From Vitrella brassicaformis (Eukaryota; Sar; Vitrellaceae): 64,000 bases of DNA. This document shows, piece after piece, positions 23,870-34,174 of this stretch. The notes under the pieces were generated by a model. That model was not told where the DNA came from. It saw only the letters and a program-made list of their open reading frames with translations, and did no database searches. The DNA is taken from NCBI GenBank assembly GCA_001179505.1, contig CDMY01000252.1, forward strand, positions 17,820 to 81,819, given 5' to 3'. A program made the translations under genes and the position numbers. Numbering within the stretch: position 1 is the stretch's first letter; each line of letters opens with the position of its first letter.

Positions 23870-26800
23870 ATGCAGACACTGCTGGTCACGGGGGCGTCAA
23901 GAGGCATCGGCCTGGCTCTGACGAAGCATTTTGTGTTCATGGGCCACACGGTGATTGCCACATGCCGAGATCCGCAGGGCGCCAAGGAGCTCAAGGCGCT
24001 CGCATCCGGCACAGCTGACACGCAGAACGGCATCAAGGGAAAGGTCACTGTTCACCAGGTGGGCAGGAAGACACCAAAAGACCCCGGCGAGATCTCCATT
24101 TGCTGCACATGTGTGTGGTTGTGGGTCTGCAGCTGGATGTGTCCGTGTGTTTGTCGCAGGCCAGCAGGGCGTCGGTGACGCCTGTGCAGAAGGCATATAT
24201 TGTGTCGTTGCAGGTCTGGAGGCGTCCAAGTCCTTCGAGCCGCCCGCAGCGCTCATCCAGACCATCACACACGCAGCAAATGTCGTACCACCAAGAGAGA
24301 CTCGAGATGCCCGCACGCAAGTATGGAGTTTTCGGCCGGCAGGTGTATGAGCCTGACTACTCGAGTCGGCTGGGTGAGGGCGACTATGACTTCCGATCGA
24401 GCCATGGCAGACAGACGGTCGATGCATTCCTTTGTTATCTGGCGGACACTTCTATGTCGATGTTTGCCATCTGTCGATGTTTGCCTGATGTGTCAGGTCT
24501 AGTGACTCACAGAGAATACATGTGTACATATGACACAAACACGATCGATTGTCTGTACACAATGCATGTGCGACACACTCACAGAGAGAGCCGCTGATTG
24601 TGTCACACACACTCAGAGAGCACTGACTCACTGCCGCAATCACAGACAAGAGAGAATCAGCAAGTAAGCGCGAGACCCGTCCGGTGCTGTATAGAGGTCG
24701 CAGCCGTCCCCTGGACCTCCTCCACCATTCATGCATCTTTTCCGCCTCTCTTCCGCCTTCTCAGCACTCTGTTCTCGCTTTCCCTCTTCTCGTTCTCTGC
24801 TACCTGCACTCTCTGTGTCTCATGACTGGACTCACACACTCCGCCACAGTGGGCACAACAACACCAGCGTCCTTCTGCTCGGCGCAGGTGTGTGTGTTGC
24901 TGCGTTTGCGTCGGGTGACGCGCGTCCTTCTGCTCAGTGTGACTCGGTATGTGTGACTGAGGGGAGGAAGAGTGGACATACACTGTCAGTGTCACTGTGG
25001 CTGTGTGTATGTCTGTGTTGTCTCACTCTCAGGTGCCCTGTTTGTGTGACCAGACCCAAGTGAGCGTCAACTCTACCTTGGGCAACAATGAGGTCCACCA
25101 CACACACACACTCACACACACATACACTCAACTGACATGTCTCTTGCAGGACATCACTTGTTCACTGTGTCTCTCTTCATTGCTTGTCAGTTTGTGTTCC
25201 TGCCGGAGTGTGACACCGTACGCACCAACCTGCTCAAGAGAGCTCAGCGCCTCACAACTCACCACAAGCACATCGAGGCACCCGACGTGAGATAACTGGA
25301 GCTCGCGCCTGAGGAGACACACAACTCACGTCGGGTGTGTTGTGTGTGTTTGTGTCTCCTCAGGCGCGAGTCCGTTCTGAGGGTATCAGTGCTCATCATG
25401 CCCACACCAGAGCATGGCAGGCGGAGTCGGGCTTGACAGACCGCACCATCACTACATGCGCCAAGTCGTCCGTGTGTGCAACCGACCGACTCGTCGCCAA
25501 CCAAGCGCTCAGCTCCCGCTCGGTCGGTGATCCACTCGTGTGTTGGTTGGCATGGCATCAACACATGTGTTGTGTGTTTCTTTTTCTGCAGGTGTTTGAT
25601 GCGTGGATTGTCAAGACGACCAAGCGCACCGACTCATCCAAGGCCGCACAGCCCAACCCCAAGTCGGTGTCCCACAAGGCCATCCAGAAGCGTCAGAGAG
25701 CAGCAGCAGCAGCAGCCCCCCAGGCCACAGCTGCAGCAGCAGCAGCGGCGTCTGAGGAGAAGGATGATGACCAGCCCATGGCCGTTGACCCACCAGCAGC
25801 AGCAGCAGCGGCAGCATCCAAGTCACCGCTGCAGCTGGCATTGGAGCAGACGCAGTCCGACGGCCGTGTCATCCGCCGCACGAATGACAACGAGGCCGTG
25901 GCCCTACCCGGTATGGCCAGATCAGCCACACCGGGATGTATGTGTACTGTGTGGATGGGTGTTGTGTGCAGCATGGGTGGAGCTCGACCCACTGTTCCAT
26001 CCGCAGGCCACCCGGTGGGAAGACGACGCCTCTGAGGAGGACGACGCGGCACCACACCTGCCCGCAGAGCAGGGCGGCAGGCGGGTCCCCGACGATCGCA
26101 CTCAGTCGGAGTTCCGCGCCTGGGGGAAGCACCTCTGCACCCGCGTACGACGAGTGGGCAGCACGGCTCAGCAGCCGCACTACTTCTGCACAGTCGCTGA
26201 GGTGAGCGATGTTGTGGGGCGCGGGGGGGGGGGGGGCGNNNNNNNNNNNNNNNNNNNNNNNNNNNNNNNNNNNNNNNNNNNNNNNNNNNNNNNNNNNNNN
26301 NNNNNNNNNNNNNNNNNNNNNNNNNNNNNNNNNNNNNNNNNNNNNNNNNNNNNNNNNNNNNNNNNNNNNNNNNNNNNNNNNNNNNNNNNNNNNNNNNNNN
26401 NNNNNNNNNNNNNNNNNNNNNNNNNNNNNNNNNNNNNNNNNNNNNNNNNNNNNNNNNNNNNNNNNNNNNNNNNNNNNNNNNNNNNNNNNNNNNNNNNNNN
26501 NNNNNNNNNNNNNNNNNNNNNNNNNNNNNNNNNNNNNNTTGGGGGGGGGGGGGGGGGGGGGGGCGTGTGTCCGTCTGACTGCTTCTGTCTATGTGTGTGT
26601 GCTCCAGGTGGATGATCTCTGGTCGGATTTCGAGGTCTTGCGCACATGGTCTCTGGTCCGCAAGCACCCTGACCTTGTGCGCAAGGCCTTCAAAGACCCG
26701 ATCGACAACAACACACAATCCGCATTCCTCAAGGCGGTCGGGGCGGTGATGGGGTATACCCAGGTGCATCGTCTCCGCCACGGCTACTCGTGGAACATAG

Positions 26801-26892
26801 GGACGACGTGCGCCAACACCAACGATGCCACCGGCAGGTATGTGAACCCCTCCCCCTCCCCTCATCCAATCCCTCACACACACACCTCTCTC

Positions 26893-26924
<32 letters not shown>

Positions 26925-29592
26925 ATGTCTGTGTGTCTCAGGCTGGGGGTCTACGCCAATCTCGCCATACGCATCTCGGTGGCCTACTACAGCCCCGACC
27001 ACATGCGCAACCTCCACATCAACGACTGGCTGGACGCAATGCGCGCGATACCCTTCATTGCCGCCGTCGGCAATGCGCGCGGCGACCTCAAGAAAGCCCT
27101 CAACATTGGCGTCAAGGCCTACAACGAGCTGGCGACCCGACAGGCCAACATAGACGCCATCTATCGTCACGAGTACAACGAGACGCGTCGCGCCGCCATG
27201 GGTGGGTGGACAAGACAGAGAGCAACACACACAGACGGCGCCACACACACAAGCCCATCACACGTTCTGATGTGTGGCAGGTGGATTTCGTTTGTCGCGC
27301 AGTGAGACCGACCCGTTCACCGCCGCGCACGTGACGCCGAACGCCACTCAAGCGATCTCGATGGTACGTGTGCCGTATCGCAATCATATCGCAGCATTCG
27401 CATCTCAGTCTATGTGTCCGTGTCTATGTGTCTAAGGGTGGTTTCGAGCTGCTGGCGAGTGGGCATCTGTGGCGCGAGTGGAGCGCAGACCCGTTCTTTG
27501 TTGAGCGGTTCGACACGTCCAAGGCCCGCGGCGCATGTCAGCCACGACACACACACACGAAAGGGAGATGAGCGGACTTCTGTGTCTGGTGTGTCCCTTT
27601 ATCAGCCAAGTGTCAGTTGTTCCGCAAACTGACTCTCGAGTTCATCAAGTCAGTGCCCAACGCAGACCTCCACAAATCAATGAGAGAGGTATGACTGAGA
27701 TGCGCATCAGACTGACATCCATCAGCCTGACTGTAATTGTGGTGTGTGTGTGAATTGTTGGTGTCAGATTCTCGGTGGAGCCCCACTCCGCGACGTCGTC
27801 AGGCGCACAAGTCATCCAAAGTTCGTGGGCCGTGTTGAGGCCATCTCCAACCTCAGATTCGTCGAGCCACAACAGGCAAGCTGGACTGAATGGGAGACAC
27901 AGATGTGTTCTGAATCTGTGGCGCTGTCACGTTCCTGCAGCATCTCTCGTTCTCAACGACGCGGCACTTCCTGCCGAGTGGCATCCCCCGCATCTACAAC
28001 AGCGAACTCCGCTTCACCACAACCATCTTCAACTATGGTAAGCCACACAGCAGCGAGCATGGGCATTGAGGACTTTGCTGTCTGGGGTTTGCAGGTCATG
28101 AGGAGGCGTTGACAGTCATGTTGGCGCGCATCGAGAGCCTGACAAGCAAAGGCCTCATCGATGCCACGCCGGTGAGGCAATCACACACTGGAGACATTGG
28201 TGATGCCTAAGGATGATGCACATTGTCTCCTGTCAGTTCAATTCCCCGTCGGACTTCCCCCACGCTGCCAAGCTGGACAAGGACAACCGTGAGGGCAAAA
28301 AGACGTGAGCAACACAAGGGTGCGACACGCCAAGCTCTGTGAATGTGTGTGTTTCTGCTGGCGTTATATTTGCAGGTATTGGGGTGTCTACGTGTCATCG
28401 ACCACCAAGCCCTTCAAGGTTGGCATCGATTTCCAGTCCATCGCGACTCACACCCGCAGAACGGTACGAGCACATAGACAGACAGACAGACAGTGTCTCT
28501 CCATCTCTCTGTATCCGCCACACAGGTGGCGGAGATTCGCGCGGCCGTCAGTGAGGCCCTCGGTCGACCTGTGCAGGCGGATGCCAAGACCACGTGCGTC
28601 AAAATGCCCAAGGCCAAGACATCGAAGCAGGCACTGGCGATCGCAGATGTCACCCTCGCACAGCTCAAACGACAACGTGAGTGTGTGACGGATATACGCA
28701 CACGTCATCTCACGATGATCATCTCATGATGTGTTGTTGCAGGCATCTTGTTCGGCAAGTCGGAGGCGGGCATAGCTCACGTCGCAAGTCTGAGATCCTG
28801 AGCAGTGTCGGTGTACGTGTGGATGGCGTGTTGTCTACACGTGTGGACGGTGTGTACATATTCAGACCGTACATAAAGCATTCCTGTTGAACAGGTCATC
28901 GAGTAGCCTGTGGCCGTCGGGTACACGGATCTGTGTGCGTGGTGCACTTGCACATCGAGGATGTGTTGAGCCGTCAGTCCATCAAGGATGCGTTAAAGAG
29001 CGTCCAGAAGGAGGGCATCGACACAATCGACTGCCTGATCTGCAATGCAGGTCAACAACACGTCAGCGCACTGTCACTTTCTTTGCCGCATTCTCACGTG
29101 GCAACTGTCTGTGTGTGTGCAGGCATAGCCACTGAGGGTCACCCCAACGACTCGGCACAATCGTGTGACCGAGCGGCCATGCTGCACGTGTTCGACGTCA
29201 ATGTGGCCGGCGTGCTCGACTGCATCCAGACCTTCACCCCACTGCTGCGCCGCTCCGACAAGCGTCTGGTGCTGTGCATCTCGTCGCGCCTCGGCAGCAT
29301 CGAGCTCAACGACACCGGCAACATCACGGCATACCGCGTGTCGAAGGCCGCTCTCAACATGCTGGTCAAGACGTTCGCTGTGGATGAGGCCAAGAGGCAG
29401 ATCTCTGACGGCCTGGCGGTGGTGGCGGTGCATCCCGGCTGGACTGACACGGACATGGGGCGGTCAGGGGACAGGAAGCCCCCCCTGCCGCTCAACGAGT
29501 GTGTGGAGGGCATCGCCAAGCTGATGGCCGAGTGCAGTGCCAAGGACAGTGGCAAGTTTGTGCAGTGGGATGGGCAGGAGCTGCCATGGTAG
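23870..29592 (+). CDS. SDR paralogue split by a nested gene
   Basis: Exon 1 (23870-24058) encodes MQTLLVTGASRGIGLALTKH through VTVHQ and ends at a GT in the same phase and place as exon 1 of the minus-strand copy. The matching second exon appears only 4.9 kb later (about 28960-29050, DVLSRQSIKDALK to CLICNAG), followed by 29123-29592 with catalytic Ser (CISSRLGS) and Tyr/Lys (AYRVSK). The intron after SK in the minus copy is absent here. The acceptor used (tcgag) is poor, and the exon is one codon shorter than its partner. The protein has no presequence, so it would be cytosolic. Whether the 4.9-kb intron is really spliced is unproven. The gene may be two fragments. Confidence 0.6.
25033..28801 (+). 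CDS. Unknown multi-exon protein nested in the SDR intron
   Basis: A run of in-phase exons is clear: 25033-25092, 25191-25286, 25364-25522, 25592-25910, 25972-26201, (gap), 26608-26837, 26942-27201, 27281-27363, 27437-27536, 27606-27688, 27768-27875, 27941-28037, 28095-28171, 28237-28304, 28376-28463, 28526-28676 and 28743-28801. The N-terminal part is Lys/Ala-rich with poly-Ala runs. The rest is globular (VDDLWSDFEVLRTWSLVRKH, LGVYANLAIRISVAYYSPDH, IPFIAAVGNARGDLKKALNI). I recognise no family. Upstream exons probably reach an ATG at 24280 (MSYHQERLEMPARKYGVFGR), but the joins between 24380 and 25030 are unclear. The intron after 27875 starts with GC. Sequence is missing at the N gap. Confidence 0.65.
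25279..25370 (+). repeat. Two interleaved inverted repeats spanning an intron
   Basis: cacccgacgtgag (25279-25291, exon end plus donor) is perfectly complementary to 25325-25337. A 20-base segment at 25302-25321 is perfectly complementary to 25351-25370, which contains the acceptor CAG. The order is A-B-A'-B', the arrangement of an H-type pseudoknot, and it encloses the 77-nt intron 25287-25363. Confidence 0.85.
26239..26538. other. Assembly gap of 300 N
   Basis: Exactly 300 unknown bases flanked by long poly-G runs on both sides. It falls inside an intron of the nested unknown gene in the model given, but an exon could be hidden. Confidence 0.98.
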
Positions 29593-29948
29593 AAAGGTTC
29601 TGGGCTGGGCTGCTGGGCTGCTTGAGAGTTTTTTTCTGTCTAATTAGAGAAGGGAGGCGCTCTCGTGTGTGTGTTCGTCCTTCATTCAGTGGCCTTCCAG
29701 TTTGCGATCTCGGTTTGCCGGTGTCTGATCAGTTCAGCGGTTGCCAAGATCGCCGAGTGTGGGGCCAGCTTGATGAAGGTGACACTATGAGAGCGAGGGA
29801 AGGAAGCTGCATCTACGCGTGCACCCGTGTGGTGAGAGCTCAAAGAGCTGCATGTGTGTGATGTGCACTGCAACTCACTGGATGGATGCCGTGGCCGACT
29901 TGCCAGCATGTGTTGATAGAGGAGCCAGAATGTATGTGTCCATAGAAC
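29593..29948. repeat. 3' flank of SDR copy, right arm of inverted duplication
   Basis: 29700-29810 is the inverted counterpart of 22430-22528. On the minus strand it reads VTFIKLAPHSAILATAEL and so on to a stop at 29682. No complete gene could be built from it. Confidence 0.55.
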
Positions 29949-32013
29949 ATGCACGAGGACTGCCAGCACGTGCGCAACTCGCATGAAGATCTTCCTCCGC
30001 GATCAGACGTGGGGGCGTTGGGGGCGGAGGAAGACGCGACTCAGATGTGGGGCCTCGCGATGTCGAGCGCGAAGCCTCAATCCAAGTCGCCTCCGGCACC
30101 ACCGGCCGATGCACCTACCACCACAACACGCCCCACTTCGAAGAAGGCCGCTGAGCGTCCTCCCGTGACCCACCACCCCATCAGCAGCCCTCCCTTCGTG
30201 TCAGGGATGGTGCCGAGCGTAGAGACCCCCCTGCTGCCACCCGAGAGCGTCGTGGTGCGGCCTGCGAGCGTCAATGTGACGACCAAGAAGAGCCTCAAGA
30301 GGGAGCTGGCTTCGTCGAAGAGAGAGGGCGAGAAAGAAAGTCGAAAGAAGAGGAAGAGAAAGACGAAGGAGGGGGAGGAGCAAGGAGACGAACAGAGGGA
30401 GGGGCAGGGGACGGCGGAAGAAGCCAACGCCGCCATACCAGAGGAGACAAGAACTGCGGACAACAACAAGCCGTGGTGAGTGAGCTGGTGGAACACTGAA
30501 TGTCACCGTGTTTGTCGATGTTTGGTTGACACTGTTGTTGTGTGTGCAGGGACTTCTGCGAGGATCAGCTACTGCATTCCCTGTTCATGCAGCTCGGGAG
30601 CGACTTCTCAGCCATTGCCAACAGAATGCCAGGCCGTGACTCTCGCAGCTGCTTCGAGCGGTGGACACATCTCTGCCGCACGGCGCCCAATGTGGTATTT
30701 GCAGCCCCTCCCGTCGCCCACACGCACTTCTCCCCTGCCCCCCGCCCCCAGGTCTCCCTCCCCCTCCACCCAATCGCCACCGGCGCACGGCCGCTGTCGC
30801 CCGTCTTCCAGCCTGAACCTCCGAGCCCGGATCATTCCCCGTCTGATTTCTTGGTCTTCGCGGCCAAGCGGAAGGCTGAGGCCAGGAAGGGGAGCGAGAA
30901 AGATGAAGCGGACGAAAGCCGGAAGGAAGATGAAGCCCGACATCCAAAGGGAGCCGGTTGTGAGAGCGGGTGAGGGCAGATGAGGTTTCGATCGCACCGG
31001 TTTTCTGTCTGTCTGACATCTTCGCTTCTGTCTCTTGTGTTCGTCAGGTCCTCCCCGTCGAGGAGTCCCCCTTCGGCTCCTCGACTGGCGAGTGCCTATG
31101 GCTACTCGCCTATATTCAGGCCGCAACCAGGAAGGTATATTCTTCACTTGGCTGATTCTGTCCGGCGTCTTCCCTCATCTTTGCTTTGCTCTCTTGGTCA
31201 GGTTCTCGCCACCCAGGGCTCCCTCTTCGCCTCCTCGGATGGCCCATGGCTATTTTTCAGCCTTCGGAGAGCTGCCAACAAGGTACATGGACTGAGTAGG
31301 TGAAGGCCACGATTGTGTCTCATGTCTCCGTCTGTGTTGGCGACAGGATGCCACCCTCCCCACCACTGCGAGCCCCGTTGACAGCACCCTACGCATATCC
31401 CAATCCCATGGCCCCCTACAGTGCCAGCCGATACCCGATGACCTTCGGGCCCCGTGGCACAAGCCCACCACCGCGGGGCGTCGCTCCCTTCTGGCCTCGG
31501 GGGGGAGGGATGATGCCCATGTACGGTTACCCTGCGCCATCACGAGCACCGCTTATCGCAACCGGCGCCCCACCGCTCTCTCCTGTTCCCGGGGGCTCGG
31601 TTGGCAGGGCCAGTACGGCAACGGCCCCGTCACCTCCACTCGACGCTTCACAGCAAGACGCGCCACACAGGGAAGGGCAGAATATGAAGGAGAGGGAGGG
31701 GCGGCCGGAGGAAGATGCGTTCTTCTCACCGCCCCCTCCACTCAGCTTTTCGCCGAGCCCTCACCTGACGCCGTCGCCATACAATCCCCCGCCACCTCTG
31801 CAGATACCGCCTCTCGCCCACACAGACCACGACGAAGGTGGCTCGTCGCCTGAGACGTCACACGGCGGGGTGAGCATCCCCGAACTGGCACGGCGGGAAG
31901 CGGCGGCTAGAAGGGGCAGCACGGTTAGTCAGATGAGCAACCTGGAGGATCTTATTGCGTTGGGCTCACCAGCAGCGATGGAGAGGTTCTTCTCAGATAA
32001 GGAGAGCCCGTGA
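29949..32013 (+). CDS. Myb/SANT-like protein with repeated Pro/Tyr motif
   Basis: Five exons, all joined in phase 2: 29949-30475, 30550-30969, 31048-31134, 31202-31282 and 31347-32013. A basic Lys/Arg/Glu-rich N-terminal half precedes one Myb/SANT-like repeat created across the first splice (KPWDFCEDQLLHSLFMQLGS then FSAIANRMPGRDSRSCFERW). This suggests a nuclear DNA- or chromatin-binding protein. Exons 3, 4 and the start of 5 each encode a version of a short motif (SPPSAPRLASAYGYSP, SPPRAPSSPPRMAHGYFS, PPSPPLRAPLTAPYAYPN). The rest is Pro/Ser-rich with an acidic end. The start could instead be a later ATG near 30047. Confidence 0.65.
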
Positions 32014-32714
32014 CAGGTGCGTGGCTGGCGTGCGGAGGTTATGTGAGGCTGTGTATGATGATGGTTTGGGGATTGTGGCTGTCAGTCCAGAGCTCAGTAG
32101 GACTTTTTCGCATTGATGGGAGTGGGGATCGAAGCATGTGAGGGCGAAAACCTCATGCTGTGTCTCCTTCAGCCTGTGTTGATCTGCGTGCGTGTTTCGT
32201 GGACACACACACACACACCGATAGAGCTATAATGTTTTCTGCCAATCTCGGCATCACGAGACAGTCACCCAGAAGGGCATGAAGTCAGTTCGTCTGCACG
32301 TGCACGGCGGGACACACATTGACAGATACGAAGAAAAGAGCGGTGAACAGCTTCACTGTAATCGCGTCTCTGTCTGCTGTCCATAGGTCGATCTGAAACA
32401 GCCAACCGGGATATAAAATGTAGCCAGCGATTCCAAGGGAAACGCCCTCCTCCTTCCACACGCACACACACACACACACAGAGATAGAGATATATATACA
32501 GACACAGATGGGGAACGGGTTTGTGGGTGCGTACGTGGGATCTTGAGGCTGCTCTCCCACACGCAGCGCTGCTGGCTCGGAAGGTGTTGTGGCGCTCCTC
32601 CTCTCCCCTAGGCACCTCCTGTCGTGGTCGTGACGGGCTGGTGTGCTGCTGTCTGTCGGCGGGGATGCGCGGCCAACACCACGCGTCGGATTGTTCTTAA
32701 CAGCAGCCGTTTAG
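32014..32714. other. Intergenic between convergent genes
   Basis: 3' flanks of the Myb-like gene and of the degenerate J-domain copy. CA/GA microsatellites near 32460-32500. No exon supported. Confidence 0.5.
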
Positions 32715-32718
32715 TCAC

Positions 32719-33697
32719 TCATTTGGCGGGGCGGGCGGGGCAGCAGCAGCAGCAGCAGTGGCCGCAGCCACACAGGGGGTTGACCCACCAGGGGCACATG
32801 TGGCTCTCGTCGCCGCCGCCCGCCTCCTCCCCCTCGATGACGACCTCCCTGGCCTCAGGTGCGGGCGATCCCTCGGTGATGCTGGTGTGCTGGGAGGGCT
32901 CCTGAGACGTGTGCTGCTGCGGGGTCGTGGGGGTGGTGTCGCCGCTGCTGGTGGGGTTGGCCTCTTTGAAGGCGTCGATGGCGGCGTCGACAGCCAGGCC
33001 TCGCACCTGTGCTCCGCCTGCAACAGCTTAGCCGCCTGGGCCTGCTGCTTCATCTTCTCCTCCTCCGCCCTCAGGAGCTCCCGGATCTCCTGCCGCCTCT
33101 TCTCCAGAAAAGCCTCCTTGGCCTCCAGCTCCTGCCGCCTCTTCTGGGCCCGCTCCTCCTGGGCCCTCTTGAGCTCCCGGCGCTTCTCCGCGATCGCGGC
33201 CTTCCGGGCAGTCTGCCTCTCGTGGAGTTCCTGGCACGTGGCCCGACGGGCCTTGCGCTCCTTGGCGAGCTGCAAGCCAGATGGACACCAAGGGAGAGAA
33301 GACACACACACAGATCTTTCACTAGCGCATGCATCCCCGCTCTCATCGCCATACGTACCGGGTGTGGGCGTCCTAGGCTTCCCTTGGCCCCCTCCTCCCA
33401 CTTGTGCACCCTCTCGAGCAGGTCGCGGGCCTCCTTCAACGCTACGAACGCGCTGCCGTCCCCGCCCTTGTCGGGGTGTTTGTAGTCGCCGGACTGCACA
33501 CACAGCCAGCACATTCAGCCAGCCACCAGCTCTCACGCCCGCCCCCAGTGCACGTGTGGACGTAACAGCGCCTTCTTCTTGTAAGCGTTCTTGGCCTCCT
33601 CAAACTCCGTGAACCACTTGACGCCCAGCGTCTCGCTGGCGGCCTGGGCGCCACGGAGGACTCCTGGCTCGAGCTGAGGGCTGCTGCAGTTTGCCAT
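32719..33697 (-). pseudogene. J-domain protein copy A, probably broken
   Basis: A close tandem copy of the J-domain gene at 34175-35184. Exon 1 (33697-33566, MANCSSPQLEPGVLRGAQAA onward), exon 2 (33493-33359, with the HPD motif in YKHPDKGGDG) and exon 3 (from 33269) are all recognisable. Two lesions relative to copy B: the donor after exon 1 reads TT instead of GT (33565-33564), and one base is missing near 33010, shifting the frame within the homologous segment VDAAIDAF. Exon 3 has a longer charged coiled coil than copy B. After the shift one frame ends in a Cys run (32719) and the other in an Ala run (32715), both from a GCT/CTG microsatellite. An alternative donor (GTGCAC, in phase) could still give a J domain with extra residues. 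Confidence 0.6.
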
Positions 33698-33794
33698 GAT
33701 GGATGCACCTCAACAGCCAGACTACCCTGATATACACACACCCAGCAGGCATGATTGATCAGAGGGCAGTGGAGTGCAGCCACGTGCTGTGCCT

Positions 33795-34160
33795 GACCTC
33801 TTGCTGAGTCAGCGCGAATGTCTGTTGCTGTGTCGGCGGGTATCTGGAGCCGTGGTGGAGGTGGTCGGGCTGGTTGGGGTAGGAGGGAGTCACCCACGAC
33901 GGGAAGCCACTGCCAGACACTGACAACGAGTGGAAGCGAAACACACACACTCTCTCTCTCTCTGTGTGTGTGTGTGTCTGTGTGTGTGTGTGTTATCGCC
34001 ACGTACCAATCGGATGACTGAAGTCCATGCGGAAGGTTATCTCCGGCTGCCCGATGACCCGGGGCTCGTACAAACGCCTGCCGACCACACACGACAAATA
34101 CTCATATGGATCCCCTCCCTCCTCGGCTTCCTGTGTGGCCTACTGAATGATCTGATTGTC
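33795..34160 (-). other. Unassigned coding-like segments between the J-domain copies
   Basis: Minus-strand segments with coding character and plausible splice sites: RLYEPRVIGQPEITFRMDFS at about 34077-34010, and SGFPSWVTPSYPNQP with a Gln-rich end at about 33920-33800. They do not match anything next to copy B and do not join in frame to either J-domain gene. They could be exons of an inserted or partial gene. I do not recognise the family. Confidence 0.35.
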
Positions 34161-34174
34161 GGGGAGGCACTCAT

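Noticed and set aside
29074-29555. Minus-strand open frames opposite the SDR exon
   Set aside because: Antisense shadows of GC3-rich coding sequence; the plus strand carries the SDR motifs.
32719-32800. Cysteine string at the end of J-domain copy A, as in DNAJC5
   Set aside because: The Cys run is a CTG/GCT microsatellite in one frame after a frameshift; the other frame gives poly-Ala. Not enough to claim a cysteine-string protein.
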